Shown here in pieces: positions 28,699 through 37,783 of a DNA stretch of 64,000 bases (its first letter is position 1; the number at the start of each line of letters is the position of its first letter). Below the pieces are notes generated by a model that was not told the DNA's origin, did no database searches, and saw only the letters and a list, made by a program, of their open reading frames with translations. Origin of the DNA: Liquorilactobacillus aquaticus DSM 21051 (lineage in GTDB: Bacteria > Bacillota > Bacilli > Lactobacillales > Lactobacillaceae); contig NZ_AYZD01000034.1 of NCBI RefSeq assembly GCF_001436755.1, forward strand, positions 1-64,000. Direction: 5' to 3'. The position numbers were made by a program, and so were the translations under genes.

Positions 28699-28848
28699 AA
28701 AAATGATCTTCCACTGCCTGATTATAAAAAAATAAAATTTGAAAAATTTCGGATAAAGGTAACATAATCTTAAAATAACCTCTCCTTGACTTCACACAAG
28801 TGTTGTTTGTAATGTACAATACTTGCAGATAGTCAGGAGGGGCTTTTT

Positions 28849-31695
28849 GTGCAGTTTTCCTTTGAAAAAAAACATAATATTTCGTTGTACTTTAAATATA
28901 CATTAATTTTTTTATTTGTCTCGTTTTTTGTTTATGGGACTTATTTGGTGACAGGTCATTCACTTATTTGGCGGCTTGATGGTGCTCAGCAACATCTTCC
29001 ACTTCTGCAAGAGTATCAGCAGTTATTGCGCTCATTCCTACACCATCCACTACAGGATCTTCCTCAGTGGTCATGGAAGTTAGGAATTGGCGGAGATATT
29101 TTTCAAGTTTATAGCTATTACGTTCTAGGGGATTTTTTCAGCTATTTGACTTTGCTATTTCCTGCCAGCAAAATAGTCTTTGCCTATCAGTTTTTGATTG
29201 TAATTCGCCTTTATTGTGCCGGAATGGCCTTTTGTTTTTTTGCTTCTCACTTTAAAAAACTTACACATCCTGTAATAATCACTGGAGCTTTAGTTTACAT
29301 TTTCAATGCTTTTTTGCTGTATTCAAACATTGCTCAGCCATTTTTCACCATCCCCTTTATTATTTTTCCATTACTAATCATTGCTATTGAACGTGTCTTA
29401 CAAGGGATGTCTATTTGGCCGCTGACTATTGTTTTCTGCTGGATGCTCTTTAACAACTTTTATTTTGCGTACATGCTTGGAATCGGTGCAGCCATTTTTC
29501 TTGTACTGCGTTATTTACTATATTATCGAAAAAGAATTCCTTTACTCAAAACACTCCTTAAACTGTGTTTCTGTACATTATTAAGCCTCTGTCTCACTGC
29601 AGTTGTTTTGATTCCAGAAATATTTGCAGTTCAAAATTCTACCCGTAGCGGAGGAGTTTTTGCTAACGGGCTAACCTTTTATCCACTTTACTATTACCTT
29701 GCACTCCCTTCACAACTGATTAATGGAGGAAATCGTGATTTTTATTTTTGGAGTGCGCTTGGCTTTGCCAGCATTGTTTTTTTCGCTATTATCTATGTCC
29801 TAGCCAAATGGCGCCACTATCCCTTATTAGCTAGTGTTTTTATAATTGGTGGTCTGATGCTCCTTTTCCCTCTTTTTGGTGCTTTTTTTAATGGCTTTAT
29901 GGCACCTTCTAATCGTTGGACATTGATGCTCGCCCTTCCGCTATCACTTGCATCCTGCATCTTAATTCAAAACGTGCCTCAGCTTTCACCTAAAATTGTT
30001 CGTTTGTTTCGGAACACTCTCATTATTTATGCCGTTTTTATTATCTGCTGCTATTACTTTCAAAATGACGAAAAAATTTTTATCCCGCTTTTATTCTTGC
30101 TTATAACATACAGAGCACTTATTTTTTACTCGCAGCACAAACCTAACAAGTCAGCACAAGCTTTTTTAGTTGTAGTTTTGCTGAATGTAATCCTAAACGC
30201 TATCTATTTTGAAGCGCCCTATAATGGTGGCTACTCTAACGAGATGCTTCCATCTGGTTCATATGAAAAACTAATAAAGCAGCGCTATGCCGGTCTTGAC
30301 AATGATCTGAAAGCAACGGACACATATCGTGTTTCTACAATAAGCAGCAACTATTCCTTAGGAGCAGGGTTCCACATGTACAATACACTGCCGAGCAACA
30401 CGAATTCTGTTAACTCATATTATTCACTTCAAAACAAAAATATAGGATCTTTTGCCAATATAATGCAAAATTCACAATTTGAAGCAAATATTCCTTTAGG
30501 CCAACTTGACGATCGAACAGTTCTTAATAATTTTTTTGGTGTCCGTTATTTGTTTACACAGCTTAATCAGACAAACGAAAAGAAAATTCCAGCTGGTTAT
30601 ACACTCGATAAAGTCAGTCCACTGATTTCAGATACCAACCAGAATAGCTCTCAAAATCAGCAAACACAACGTTATCGCACTGATTATGCTTTTCCCTTAA
30701 TATATTGGCAAGATCGTGCTTTTTCCAGCTCAACCTATGCTAAAATGTCTCCAACACAAAAAGAACGTGCTTTAGCGACCGGAGTCTTCTTAAATACAAA
30801 ATCTATCGCTTCTTTGAAAAAAGCTTCTATCGGAACAAATGTTCAAAACGTTGAATATCAATTGATATCTTCACGCGGTAATCTTGTATCCTCACGTAAC
30901 ATTCAGAGAAAAGATAGCGATGAATCTTATTCGATTGTTCTTAAAAATCCCGACGCATATAAAAATTCCGAGTTGCATTTAGAATTCAGCGACATTAAAT
31001 ACAAACCTGAGAAGCTAAAAAATCAGCTTGAACTTGAAAAGCAAAAACGTCTCTCTACTTCGAGCGGTAGTTCCTTGACTCTCAATAATTCTCTGAGTTA
31101 CTACCAAAACCTTCGTTATCACATTCTACAAGGAACACCTGATAGCAGTTTTTTACTGACAGTCACTTCACCACTTACAAGCGGAACAATTAAGCAACCA
31201 AAGCAAAATGAGCTTTCATTTTACAAAACTGTCAAAAACGGGGTCTTAAATATGGGATACTTTGCTTCTTTACCAACCAATCTGACCTTAACACCGTCAA
31301 AAATTGGCAACTATACTTTTAAATTGAAAATAACCGCTGAAAAAATAGATGATCACTATTTTGCGGAAGTTAAAAAAATTCAAAAAAATAGATTGAAAAA
31401 TTTAAAATTTTCACGCAATAATGTTTCGGGTGTCATTACTACATTGCATACCGGAGTACTCACTTCTTCGATTCCTTACTCTAAAGGCTGGAGTGCAACC
31501 GATAATGGTCATCCTGTGCCTGTTCTCAAGACCAACAATGCCTTTACTGGTTTAAAGCTTAAACCTGGGCGTCATGTTATTAAGCTGACCTACCACACGC
31601 CTGGTTTAAAGCTAGGCTGGTATCTTAGTTTGGGAGGACTTTTGTTGATTCTTATCAAAATATTTCTCTCATTCGTCAAGCAAAAATTCCATTAA
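28849..31695 (+). CDS. yfhO: YfhO-family membrane protein (LTA glycosylation candidate)
   Basis: Very large polytopic membrane protein of 948 aa: about twelve hydrophobic segments in residues 15-450, a large Ser/Asn-rich extracytoplasmic domain (about 460-910) and a last hydrophobic helix near the C-terminus. The N-terminal YLVTGHSLIWRLDGAQQHLP contains the acidic residue in the first loop that is typical of GT-C-like YfhO proteins. In Bacillus and Listeria, YfhO is needed to move undecaprenyl-linked GlcNAc onto LTA. That role is a plausible inference here, given ltaS, laf and dgkB in the same window, but the CsbB/GtcA partner genes are not present. Start GTG follows AGGAGGGG by seven bases. 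A terminator follows. Confidence 0.82.
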   Translation: MQFSFEKKHNISLYFKYTLIFLFVSFFVYGTYLVTGHSLIWRLDGAQQHLPLLQEYQQLLRSFLHHPLQDLPQWSWKLGIGGDIFQVYSYYVLGDFFSYLTLLFPASKIVFAYQFLIVIRLYCAGMAFCFFASHFKKLTHPVIITGALVYIFNAFLLYSNIAQPFFTIPFIIFPLLIIAIERVLQGMSIWPLTIVFCWMLFNNFYFAYMLGIGAAIFLVLRYLLYYRKRIPLLKTLLKLCFCTLLSLCLTAVVLIPEIFAVQNSTRSGGVFANGLTFYPLYYYLALPSQLINGGNRDFYFWSALGFASIVFFAIIYVLAKWRHYPLLASVFIIGGLMLLFPLFGAFFNGFMAPSNRWTLMLALPLSLASCILIQNVPQLSPKIVRLFRNTLIIYAVFIICCYYFQNDEKIFIPLLFLLITYRALIFYSQHKPNKSAQAFLVVVLLNVILNAIYFEAPYNGGYSNEMLPSGSYEKLIKQRYAGLDNDLKATDTYRVSTISSNYSLGAGFHMYNTLPSNTNSVNSYYSLQNKNIGSFANIMQNSQFEANIPLGQLDDRTVLNNFFGVRYLFTQLNQTNEKKIPAGYTLDKVSPLISDTNQNSSQNQQTQRYRTDYAFPLIYWQDRAFSSSTYAKMSPTQKERALATGVFLNTKSIASLKKASIGTNVQNVEYQLISSRGNLVSSRNIQRKDSDESYSIVLKNPDAYKNSELHLEFSDIKYKPEKLKNQLELEKQKRLSTSSGSSLTLNNSLSYYQNLRYHILQGTPDSSFLLTVTSPLTSGTIKQPKQNELSFYKTVKNGVLNMGYFASLPTNLTLTPSKIGNYTFKLKITAEKIDDHYFAEVKKIQKNRLKNLKFSRNNVSGVITTLHTGVLTSSIPYSKGWSATDNGHPVPVLKTNNAFTGLKLKPGRHVIKLTYHTPGLKLGWYLSLGGLLLILIKIFLSFVKQKFH

Positions 31696-31717
31696 CATAT
31701 TACAATTAAACAAAAAT

Positions 31718-31770
31718 GGGTCATCTAACTAACAAAAATTACAGTTTTTGTTAGCTAGATGACCCTTTAC
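31718..31770. terminator. Bidirectional terminator after yfhO
   Basis: GGGTCATCTAACTAACAAAAA and TTTTTGTTAGCTAGATGACCC form a strong hairpin between convergent genes, with A/T runs at each edge. Confidence 0.85.
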
Positions 31771-31799
31771 TTTACCTGATTTTTTAATTTAAAATTCTA

Positions 31800-32204
31800 C
31801 TATGGTTTTCTAAAATGATTCAAATCTAATATTTTGTCCTTTGTTGCCGCAATTTCACGCGTTGCTTCAGGATCATGCGCAATCATATATTTAAGCTGTT
31901 CCAAGACATCAATGATTTCACGCAATTCCTGTACCTCTTCAGATATTTTTTCATCGGTTTCATTCACATCACTGACTGCTTGTAAATTAACTAAATCCTT
32001 TGTCATCTCTTGATAGCGCAGAATCGCAAAAACAATATTCATATTAGAAGATACCGTGCGCACGTTCTCAATATCAGGATGCTTTTCAATAAGGTTAAGC
32101 AATTCGGGATAGTATCTAAGTGCAATTGTATATCCTGGAAAGTAACGGTTAAAAACATGCTCTTCAATACCAAAACCATACCGATCTAATTTTTGTTCAC
32201 TCAT
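31800..32204 (-). CDS. Unknown protein encoded with the UDP-GlcNAc 2-epimerase
   Basis: A 134-aa cytoplasmic protein that I do not recognise. Residues 5-45 are aromatic-rich (RYGFGIEEHVFNRYFPGY), and residues 75-115 are strongly acidic and heptad-like, suggesting a coiled coil (EKISEEVQELREIIDVLEQL). No cysteines, membrane segment or signal peptide are present. The start MSEQKL is supported by GGGGGG seven bases upstream. It starts 22 bases after the epimerase stop on the same strand and ends at a terminator, so it is very likely in the same operon. A link to UDP-sugar metabolism is suggested by position only. Confidence 0.6.
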   Translation of the reverse strand: MSEQKLDRYGFGIEEHVFNRYFPGYTIALRYYPELLNLIEKHPDIENVRTVSSNMNIVFAILRYQEMTKDLVNLQAVSDVNETDEKISEEVQELREIIDVLEQLKYMIAHDPEATREIAATKDKILDLNHFRKP

Positions 32205-32225
32205 ATTGATTCCCCCCATAAAGCA

Positions 32226-33365
32226 TTATTGAAAATCAACTGGCCTCTTTTTCTGATTTCCAAAAAAATAGTTTAAACTTTCAATAATTCTTTCAGCTGC
32301 ATGGCCGTCACCATAAGGATTGTTGGCTTCCGACATCTCCGTATACGCTGCTTGATCGTCAAGCAGTTTTTCCATTTCTTTTTTTACGTCATCAAACTCA
32401 GTCCCAATTAGTTTTAAAGTGCCTGCAGTTACTCCCTCTGGTCGTTCAGTGGTGTCACGCAAAACTAAAACTGGCTTTCCAAGTGCGGGCGCTTCCTCTT
32501 GAACCCCTCCGGAATCAGTCATTATAAAATAGCTTTTGGCACTGAGATTGTGGAAATCAACTACATCTAGTGGTTCGATTAAATGAACACGCTCAAAATT
32601 GCCCAACACTTCGCGTGCAATCTTACGGACTTTGGGGTTTAAATGCATTGGATAAATGACATCGACATCTGGATGGCTCTGCAATACTTCCCGTACTGCC
32701 AAAAAAACATCTTTCATTGGATCGCCTTGATTTTCACGTCGATGCATTGTCAGTAAAACTATCTTATGCTGGGGATCTATTTTTTTCAATGTTTCATGTC
32801 TATAATTATCGCGGATCGTCTCATTTAATGCATCAATTGCAGTATTACCTGTCACAAATATTTTTTTCTCAGCATGACCCTCTCTGAGTAGATTTTTTTT
32901 GCTCTGCTTCGTGGGTGCAAAATACAAGTCGCTTAATACATCTGTCATTTGTCGATTCATTTCTTCAGGATAGGGTGAATATTTATTCCAAGTTCGCAAA
33001 CCAGCCTCCACATGTCCTAATGGAATTTTTTGATAAAAAGCCGATACTCCTGCTGCAAAAGTTGTTGTTGTATCACCATGAACTAAAACAATGTCGGGCT
33101 GTTCTTTTTCAAGCACCTTGTTAAGCAGCTTCAGAACGTTTGCTGTTATTTCACCAAGTGTTTGATTGGCATGCATTATATTCAGGTCATAATCGGGACG
33201 AATATTGAAAGTTTTCAAAACCTGATCCAGCATCTCACGGTGTTGTGCTGTTACAACAGTTAATGCTTCAAAATTTTTATTTTTTTTGAGCGCCAACACC
33301 AATGGAGCCATTTTAATTGCTTCTGGCCGAGTACCAAAAACCGTCATCACTTTTATTTTCTTCAA
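32226..33365 (-). CDS. wecB: UDP-N-acetylglucosamine 2-epimerase (non-hydrolysing)
   Basis: Interconverts UDP-GlcNAc and UDP-ManNAc, giving the ManNAc donor of the wall teichoic acid linkage unit and of some polysaccharides. At 379 aa it has the usual length. Motifs include VMTVFGTRPEAIKMAPL at the N-terminus, VHGDTTTTFAAGVSAFY near residue 95, GHVEAGLRT, YPEEMNRQ, LTMHRRENQG near 210 and TDSGGVQEEAPALG near 288. The start is uncertain between two nearby TTG codons; the second (MKKIKV) is chosen because it lies about ten bases after GGAG and matches the family. With tagD it fits wall teichoic acid synthesis. Confidence 0.92.
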   Translation of the reverse strand: MKKIKVMTVFGTRPEAIKMAPLVLALKKNKNFEALTVVTAQHREMLDQVLKTFNIRPDYDLNIMHANQTLGEITANVLKLLNKVLEKEQPDIVLVHGDTTTTFAAGVSAFYQKIPLGHVEAGLRTWNKYSPYPEEMNRQMTDVLSDLYFAPTKQSKKNLLREGHAEKKIFVTGNTAIDALNETIRDNYRHETLKKIDPQHKIVLLTMHRRENQGDPMKDVFLAVREVLQSHPDVDVIYPMHLNPKVRKIAREVLGNFERVHLIEPLDVVDFHNLSAKSYFIMTDSGGVQEEAPALGKPVLVLRDTTERPEGVTAGTLKLIGTEFDDVKKEMEKLLDDQAAYTEMSEANNPYGDGHAAERIIESLNYFFGNQKKRPVDFQ

Positions 33366-33438
33366 AAACAATCAACTCCATTATATTAATCCTTACTCTC
33401 ATTGTACTACAAATTATTTGTTACAGATATTCTTAAAA

Positions 33439-33477
33439 GAAAAAGGCTGTCTTCCGATTCGCTCGGATACAGCCTTT
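33439..33477 (-). terminator. Terminator of tRNA-Arg
   Basis: On the minus strand AAAGGCTGT and ACAGCCTTT flank an inner TCCGAGCGAATCGGA stem-loop and are followed by TTCTTTT, directly downstream of the tRNA. Confidence 0.8.
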
Positions 33478-33484
33478 ATTATAA

Positions 33485-33558
33485 TGCGCTTGATCGGAAT
33501 CGAACCGATGACCTACCGCTTAGGAGGCGGTCGCTCTATCCTGCTGAGCTACAAGCGC
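33485..33558 (-). tRNA. tRNA-Arg (anticodon CCT)
   Basis: The 74-nt minus-strand sequence folds as a full cloverleaf: acceptor GCGCTTG/CAAGCGC, D-stem GCTC/GAGC, anticodon stem ACCGC/GCGGT with loop CTCCTAA (anticodon CCT, reading AGG), and T-arm ATCGG-TTCGATT-CCGAT. The discriminator base is A and the 3' CCA is not encoded. It has its own terminator. Confidence 0.95.
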
Positions 33559-33719
33559 AAATCCACAATAACTAACAACCATATAAGTATAAAAACTTAT
33601 CTCATTAAAGTCAATACTAATAATGGCGTCATCATCATTTTCAAAGTAAATAATTGAATCCCAACTTACTTTATTAATTACTGTGGAATGAGGCCGTTGG
33701 AGCTAAAGAACAGAGAAAT

Positions 33720-35021
33720 TCATTTTTTATTTTTATCGTGTTTTCCCTTGTTCAGCTGCTGCCTCTTGCGCTTCTTTTTATGCTTTTTAGGCACCAATTC
33801 CTGCTCTCTTCTTTTTAAAACATTGACTTTATTCTTATTCTTACTTTTGCTTTTGCTTTTTACTTTTCGTTTACTTTTTTCCGACGATTCATCAGCCGCG
33901 CGCTTTTTCTCAACAAACTCTTCCTTGTCGACTAACTCTCCTCTATACAAATATCCTTCATGAAGCATGTATTCTTCGTGTACGAGCAACTGTCTAAAAT
34001 GACGCAAGTCATGTTCATTACCCAAATTAATCACAACTCCGGCAGCACCCATCCGACCTGTTCGGCCCACACGATGTATATAAGTATTAGAATCCTTAGG
34101 CAAATCAAAATTAACAACTGCTGGTAAAGCATCAATATCTAATCCACGCGCTGCAACATCAGTAGTCAACAATAGCGCTATTTTTCTTTGCTTTAGATCA
34201 CGCAATGCCTGTTCCCTCTGCACCTGGCGTTGTTGCCCATCTAAGATGGCCAACTTGACGCCAAGATAATGCAATTTCTCCGCAGCAGCCTGAATCGTCG
34301 CAACTTGCTTAAAGAAGACGAGCGCATAAAATCCATCAAGATGCGCTAATTTTCTTAAAGTATCTACTCTTTTGCGCACAGGTGTTTCAAGTAAATAATG
34401 CGTAACCTCACCTTGTGTGTTGTCGCTTGAACGAACATCGACTGTTTCAACCTCTGTGCCGAACCAGCGTGGTAGTTCATCTAGAATTTTTGTCTTAGTA
34501 GCCGAAAAGAAACACATCTGTACGCGTGCTGGTCCGTGACTGATTAGTTCACGGCAAGAAATCAACGTCTCTTCCGTCAATAACTCATCTGCCTCATCCA
34601 ATACTACTGACTGTAGTTTATGCAGCTTCAGTTTTTTTGCATCTGCTAGCTCTAGCATACGGCCTGGCGTTCCAACCACAATTTCTGGATGCTTTTTCAG
34701 CTTTTCAATCTGGCGTTTCACATTTGCTCCGCCAATCAAAGAAACAACTTTGAGATCCAGAACTTTAGCCCAGACTCGCATTACATTAGTCAGCTGTGCA
34801 GCTAATTCTTGTGAAGGCGCAATTACCATTAGCTGCGTACCGCCTCCATTTGATATCCGTTCTAGCAGGGGGATAGTATACGCTAAGGTTTTCCCTGAGC
34901 CTGTTGGTGCTAATCCTAAAACATTACGCCCCGCATTGAGTAGCGGATAAGTTTTTTCTTGGATAGGCGAAAAGTTTTCAAAGCCTTGATTTTTAAAAAA
35001 AATGTCAAATTTTGGATTCAT
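33720..35021 (-). CDS. DEAD-box RNA helicase
   Basis: ATP-dependent RNA helicase of 433 aa, possibly of the CshB type and active in cold growth, ribosome assembly or mRNA turnover. Motifs in order: Q-motif FSPIQEKTYPLL near residue 20, APTGSGKT (I), PSQELAAQ (Ia), GTPGRML (Ib), LDEADEL (II, DEAD), FSATKT (III), TDVAARGLDID (V) and HRVGRTGRMGA (VI). The last 60 residues form a very basic tail (Lys/Arg repeats), a usual RNA-binding extension. The start is MNPKFDIFF, eight nucleotides after GAAGAGGG; the 37-codon longer frame overlaps the preceding gene. It begins 10 bases after the oxidoreductase stop, so the two are probably an operon. Confidence 0.92.
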   Translation of the reverse strand: MNPKFDIFFKNQGFENFSPIQEKTYPLLNAGRNVLGLAPTGSGKTLAYTIPLLERISNGGGTQLMVIAPSQELAAQLTNVMRVWAKVLDLKVVSLIGGANVKRQIEKLKKHPEIVVGTPGRMLELADAKKLKLHKLQSVVLDEADELLTEETLISCRELISHGPARVQMCFFSATKTKILDELPRWFGTEVETVDVRSSDNTQGEVTHYLLETPVRKRVDTLRKLAHLDGFYALVFFKQVATIQAAAEKLHYLGVKLAILDGQQRQVQREQALRDLKQRKIALLLTTDVAARGLDIDALPAVVNFDLPKDSNTYIHRVGRTGRMGAAGVVINLGNEHDLRHFRQLLVHEEYMLHEGYLYRGELVDKEEFVEKKRAADESSEKSKRKVKSKSKSKNKNKVNVLKRREQELVPKKHKKKRKRQQLNKGKHDKNKK

Positions 35022-35031
35022 TTTTCCCTCT

Positions 35032-36045
35032 TCATAGTAATTGTTTTGAATCCGCATCAAAATGCAGATGCGCACTGTTACGCAAATCATACATAACCCG
35101 GTTAACCTGGACAGCAATTGCCAGCCAATCATCCATCTGCTGCTTTGAATCTAATGAAGTCGGGTCATTCAAAATATTTGTAAAATCCTGCACTTCAGAA
35201 AGCATTGGATTTTTATCGACCTCCTGAGTCAAGTCACGTTTATTCCCTTGACCGTCAAGTAGCATTATTTTTTGGAGTTCTGCCGCATTATCCATTACAA
35301 TTGTTTCTTTCAGACCATAAACTTCACTCGGCAAGTAAGAATTGACCGTTTTTCCAAAATTCAAATTAACTTGATAACCTGAATATTTTAAGATTGCAGT
35401 CCCTTTTCCGTCAATTCCATTATGCAGCTTAGTTGGGTAATATATGGCATCATTGGGAACACCAAACCAAGAAACAGCATTATAGACGAGATATACACCA
35501 AGATCTTGTAAGGCCCCTCCAGAAAAACGCAAAGAAAAAATATTTGGCTCTTTCCCGGCTAAAAAACTGTCATAACGTGATGAATACTTCATGTATGTTA
35601 GATTTGCGCCTTGAATAACATTCATTTCTTTTATTCTCTGCTTAAGCATCTTAAAATTACGTTCATGAAAATGTCGCGCGGCTTCAAAATAATAAACACC
35701 ACGGTGTTGTCTTAACAAACGAATAATTTGCCGCATCTCTTTCGGGTTTGAACAAGCTGGTTTTTCAACAATAACATGCTTCCCAGCAAGAATTGCAGCT
35801 CGCGACTGTTCAAAATGCAGACTGTTAGGTGAAGCGATATAAACTACATCGAAGTTTCCTTCTTTAAAAAAACGATCCAATTCAGTATAACATTCCGCAT
35901 TATCCGTAAATTTTTGTGCGAAAGTTTCAGCCTTAGTCAAAGTTCTGGAGTACACACTTGTCAGCTGCCATTGTTCAGTTTCGAGTACCGCATTAATAAA
36001 TTGTTCTGTTATCCAATTGGTACCGATAATTCCTAGCTTCAACAT
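35032..36045 (-). CDS. Gfo/Idh/MocA family NAD(P)-dependent oxidoreductase
   Basis: Cytoplasmic dehydrogenase of 337 aa with an N-terminal Rossmann fold (GIIGTNWITEQFI; the third glycine of GxGxxG is altered to Asn-Trp-Ile) and a C-terminal mixed alpha/beta substrate domain. The catalytic lysine lies in the EKPA motif of GKHVIVEKPACSNP near residue 95, and YVASPNSLH-type text (YIASPNSLHFEQ) comes before it. Substrate is unknown; the family uses sugars and inositols. It is co-directional with and just upstream of the helicase gene, and divergent from the DUF4828 gene. Confidence 0.85.
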   Translation of the reverse strand: MLKLGIIGTNWITEQFINAVLETEQWQLTSVYSRTLTKAETFAQKFTDNAECYTELDRFFKEGNFDVVYIASPNSLHFEQSRAAILAGKHVIVEKPACSNPKEMRQIIRLLRQHRGVYYFEAARHFHERNFKMLKQRIKEMNVIQGANLTYMKYSSRYDSFLAGKEPNIFSLRFSGGALQDLGVYLVYNAVSWFGVPNDAIYYPTKLHNGIDGKGTAILKYSGYQVNLNFGKTVNSYLPSEVYGLKETIVMDNAAELQKIMLLDGQGNKRDLTQEVDKNPMLSEVQDFTNILNDPTSLDSKQQMDDWLAIAVQVNRVMYDLRNSAHLHFDADSKQLL

Positions 36046-36312
36046 CTTAGACTCCTCCTTTTAATCGCTTTCTATACATTATTGTAGCAGAAATTCTATA
36101 CTGCGTATATATTACAGATTTCAGATTCTTAACATAATTATTACAAACGCAATAACATGACTATAATATTTCATTTTCATCATGTTACTGTTAAATTTCA
36201 ATTCATTATCTATGTTGTTCTATCAAAAAATGTTATATTAGAGCTGAAGATACGTGACACCATACAGTTCCGTTGTCTATCCAAGTACTACCCAAGGAGG
36301 GGCACCTTTATA

Positions 36313-36708
36313 ATGAAACCCGGAAAAATAAAGAAGTTAAGTCTACTTCTTAAAAAACATTTTTTTAACAACCTATCAAGTGATACTAGTCGCAAGCAAA
36401 ATGCTCTTTTGCCATCTCTTTATGTTGGAACTTGGAACTTCTCAGATGAACTAAGTCATCGCAACCACCAGTTGGAGATCACTCCTGCACTTGACGTATT
36501 AATAGACAAGCGGAAACTGCCTGGTAGAATTGAGCATTTAGATACGAAGGAACTAATCTTTTTGGACAATTATGGCTATCATCTGCGCATCGATGCAACT
36601 GATTACCAGCCAATCAGTCTCTTTGATGAAGCAGACAATCGTGTTTACCCAATTAGTACCATTGGACTTCCTGAAAATTCTTCTGACAAAAAAACACCAA
36701 TTAATTAA
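36313..36708 (+). CDS. DUF4828 family protein
   Basis: Small 131-aa protein resembling DUF4828 of lactobacilli: YVGTWNFSDELSHRNHQLEI, then the LIDKRKLPGRIEHLDTKELIFLDNYGYHLRI core and a Tyr/Asp-rich C-terminus. It looks like a small beta-rich domain. The N-terminal 30 residues are basic without a clear membrane helix. Function is unknown. The ATG 11 bases after AAGGAGGGG is preferred; a longer frame starting at 36157 has no ribosome binding site and would cross the promoter region. It is divergent from the Gfo/Idh/MocA gene, an arrangement I recall from related lactobacilli. Confidence 0.72.
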   Translation: MKPGKIKKLSLLLKKHFFNNLSSDTSRKQNALLPSLYVGTWNFSDELSHRNHQLEITPALDVLIDKRKLPGRIEHLDTKELIFLDNYGYHLRIDATDYQPISLFDEADNRVYPISTIGLPENSSDKKTPIN

Positions 36709-36755
36709 GAATATCCCATAACTGTTAGAAAAACTAACAATTATGGGATATTTTT
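36708..36755 (+). terminator. Terminator of the DUF4828 gene
   Basis: AATATCCCATAACTGTTAG and CTAACAATTATGGGATATT form a hairpin followed by TTTTTG, immediately after the stop. Confidence 0.85.
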
Positions 36756-36826
36756 GAAGACACGTTTGTGTTTTTCGCTGCTGAATATGCAAAACACATG
36801 GCAAGACCTTACGAATTATCTATTAT

Positions 36827-37360
36827 TTATTCTCTCTCTAATCTGATCAACTTAGTGATAACATTAAATTTCCTTGTTGTAGCGTCTATCTTCAACTTAC
36901 GTTCTAAGAAATTATTGTTGAGTCTTTTCTTTGCAGCATCTTTTGGCAAATACATATAGATACACTCCGAGCCGATTTCTAGTTTCTCTCCCAAAAGCGA
37001 GACATTATTTAATAAATCAAAATTCAATTCGGATAACCGCTCATTGAAAAACACCAAATGTACTCTAGAATAATCATAAGTATCATCAAATGGATTCTCA
37101 TTAAGTGCTACTGCAAGTTCCTTCCTGCTTTTGACAATTACTTTTAAATCAGCCCCTATGTTTTCTAATATCCGCATATGAACTTCTTTTGCAACTTCTG
37201 GTTTTGGCAAATCAGAATCAAAGATAATATTCCCACTTTGAATATAGGTCATCACCTTCTTAAAACCAGCATCTTCCATAATTGACTTTAAGATGACCAT
37301 TTTGGGTATTCGGTTTTTCCCCGTTGGTGTAACACCACGCAAAAAGACATAGTATTTCAT
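36827..37360 (-). CDS. DUF1697 family protein
   Basis: Cytoplasmic protein of 177 aa that matches DUF1697: start YYVFLRGVTPTGKNRIPM-type text with conserved LRG and the N-terminal ferredoxin-like fold, then VMTYIQSGNIIFDSD near residue 37, FDDTYDYSRVHLVFF near 95 and a C-terminal FLERKLKIDATTRKFNVI. The family has no established activity known to me. The ATG is preferred over a TTG one codon upstream. It stands in a run of small accessory genes on the minus strand. Confidence 0.8.
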   Translation of the reverse strand: MKYYVFLRGVTPTGKNRIPKMVILKSIMEDAGFKKVMTYIQSGNIIFDSDLPKPEVAKEVHMRILENIGADLKVIVKSRKELAVALNENPFDDTYDYSRVHLVFFNERLSELNFDLLNNVSLLGEKLEIGSECIYMYLPKDAAKKRLNNNFLERKLKIDATTRKFNVITKLIRLERE

Positions 37361-37422
37361 CAATATCTACTCTTTCATAAGAAAATTTTATTCTTCTACC
37401 CTATATGACTTTCTATTCGTTA

Positions 37423-37782
37423 TTAATCTTGTGTTTTTATAGTATTATTAATTTCATCAACCAGTTTTCGCCCATTTTCAACTCCTAAAACCAAACGTGC
37501 ATACTTTTCATTTCTAAGTTGGATAACAACGACTGTACTGGTACGTTTGACATTGAAAAAAGTTTTTTCATTGTTTTTGTGAAAAGTCCCTGCATAAAAT
37601 CCAGGAATACTTGTACCCGGCGCCTTTAAACCACGAAATTCATTGAGAATACCATTATCAATAGTTGCTCCATCTATATTCTTCAAAGGTATTTCTAACC
37701 GTTTCTTTACAGCAAAAATTTTATTAATGCCTTGTGGTACTACTACTAACTTGTTGCCTGTTAAACTAACTTTATTTTCCAT
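37423..37782 (-). CDS. Bacterial PH-domain-like protein encoded with a TetR regulator
   Basis: A 119-aa protein with alternating strands and a C-terminal helix, consistent with a bacterial PH domain: LVVVPQGINKIFAVKKRLEIPL, the GTSIPGFYAGTF loop and VVIQLRNEKYARLVLGVENG before the helix. No membrane segment. The start has GGGGGAG eight bases upstream and lies one base after the TetR stop (TAGCATG), so translation is coupled and the pair forms an operon. Function is unknown; being coupled to a regulator suggests a stress or membrane-related role, but this is inference. Confidence 0.7.
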   Translation of the reverse strand: MENKVSLTGNKLVVVPQGINKIFAVKKRLEIPLKNIDGATIDNGILNEFRGLKAPGTSIPGFYAGTFHKNNEKTFFNVKRTSTVVVIQLRNEKYARLVLGVENGRKLVDEINNTIKTQD

Positions 37783-37783
37783 G

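Noticed and set aside
36157-36312. Longer N-terminus for the DUF4828 protein
   Set aside because: There is no ribosome binding site at 36157, while AAGGAGGGG precedes the ATG at 36313.
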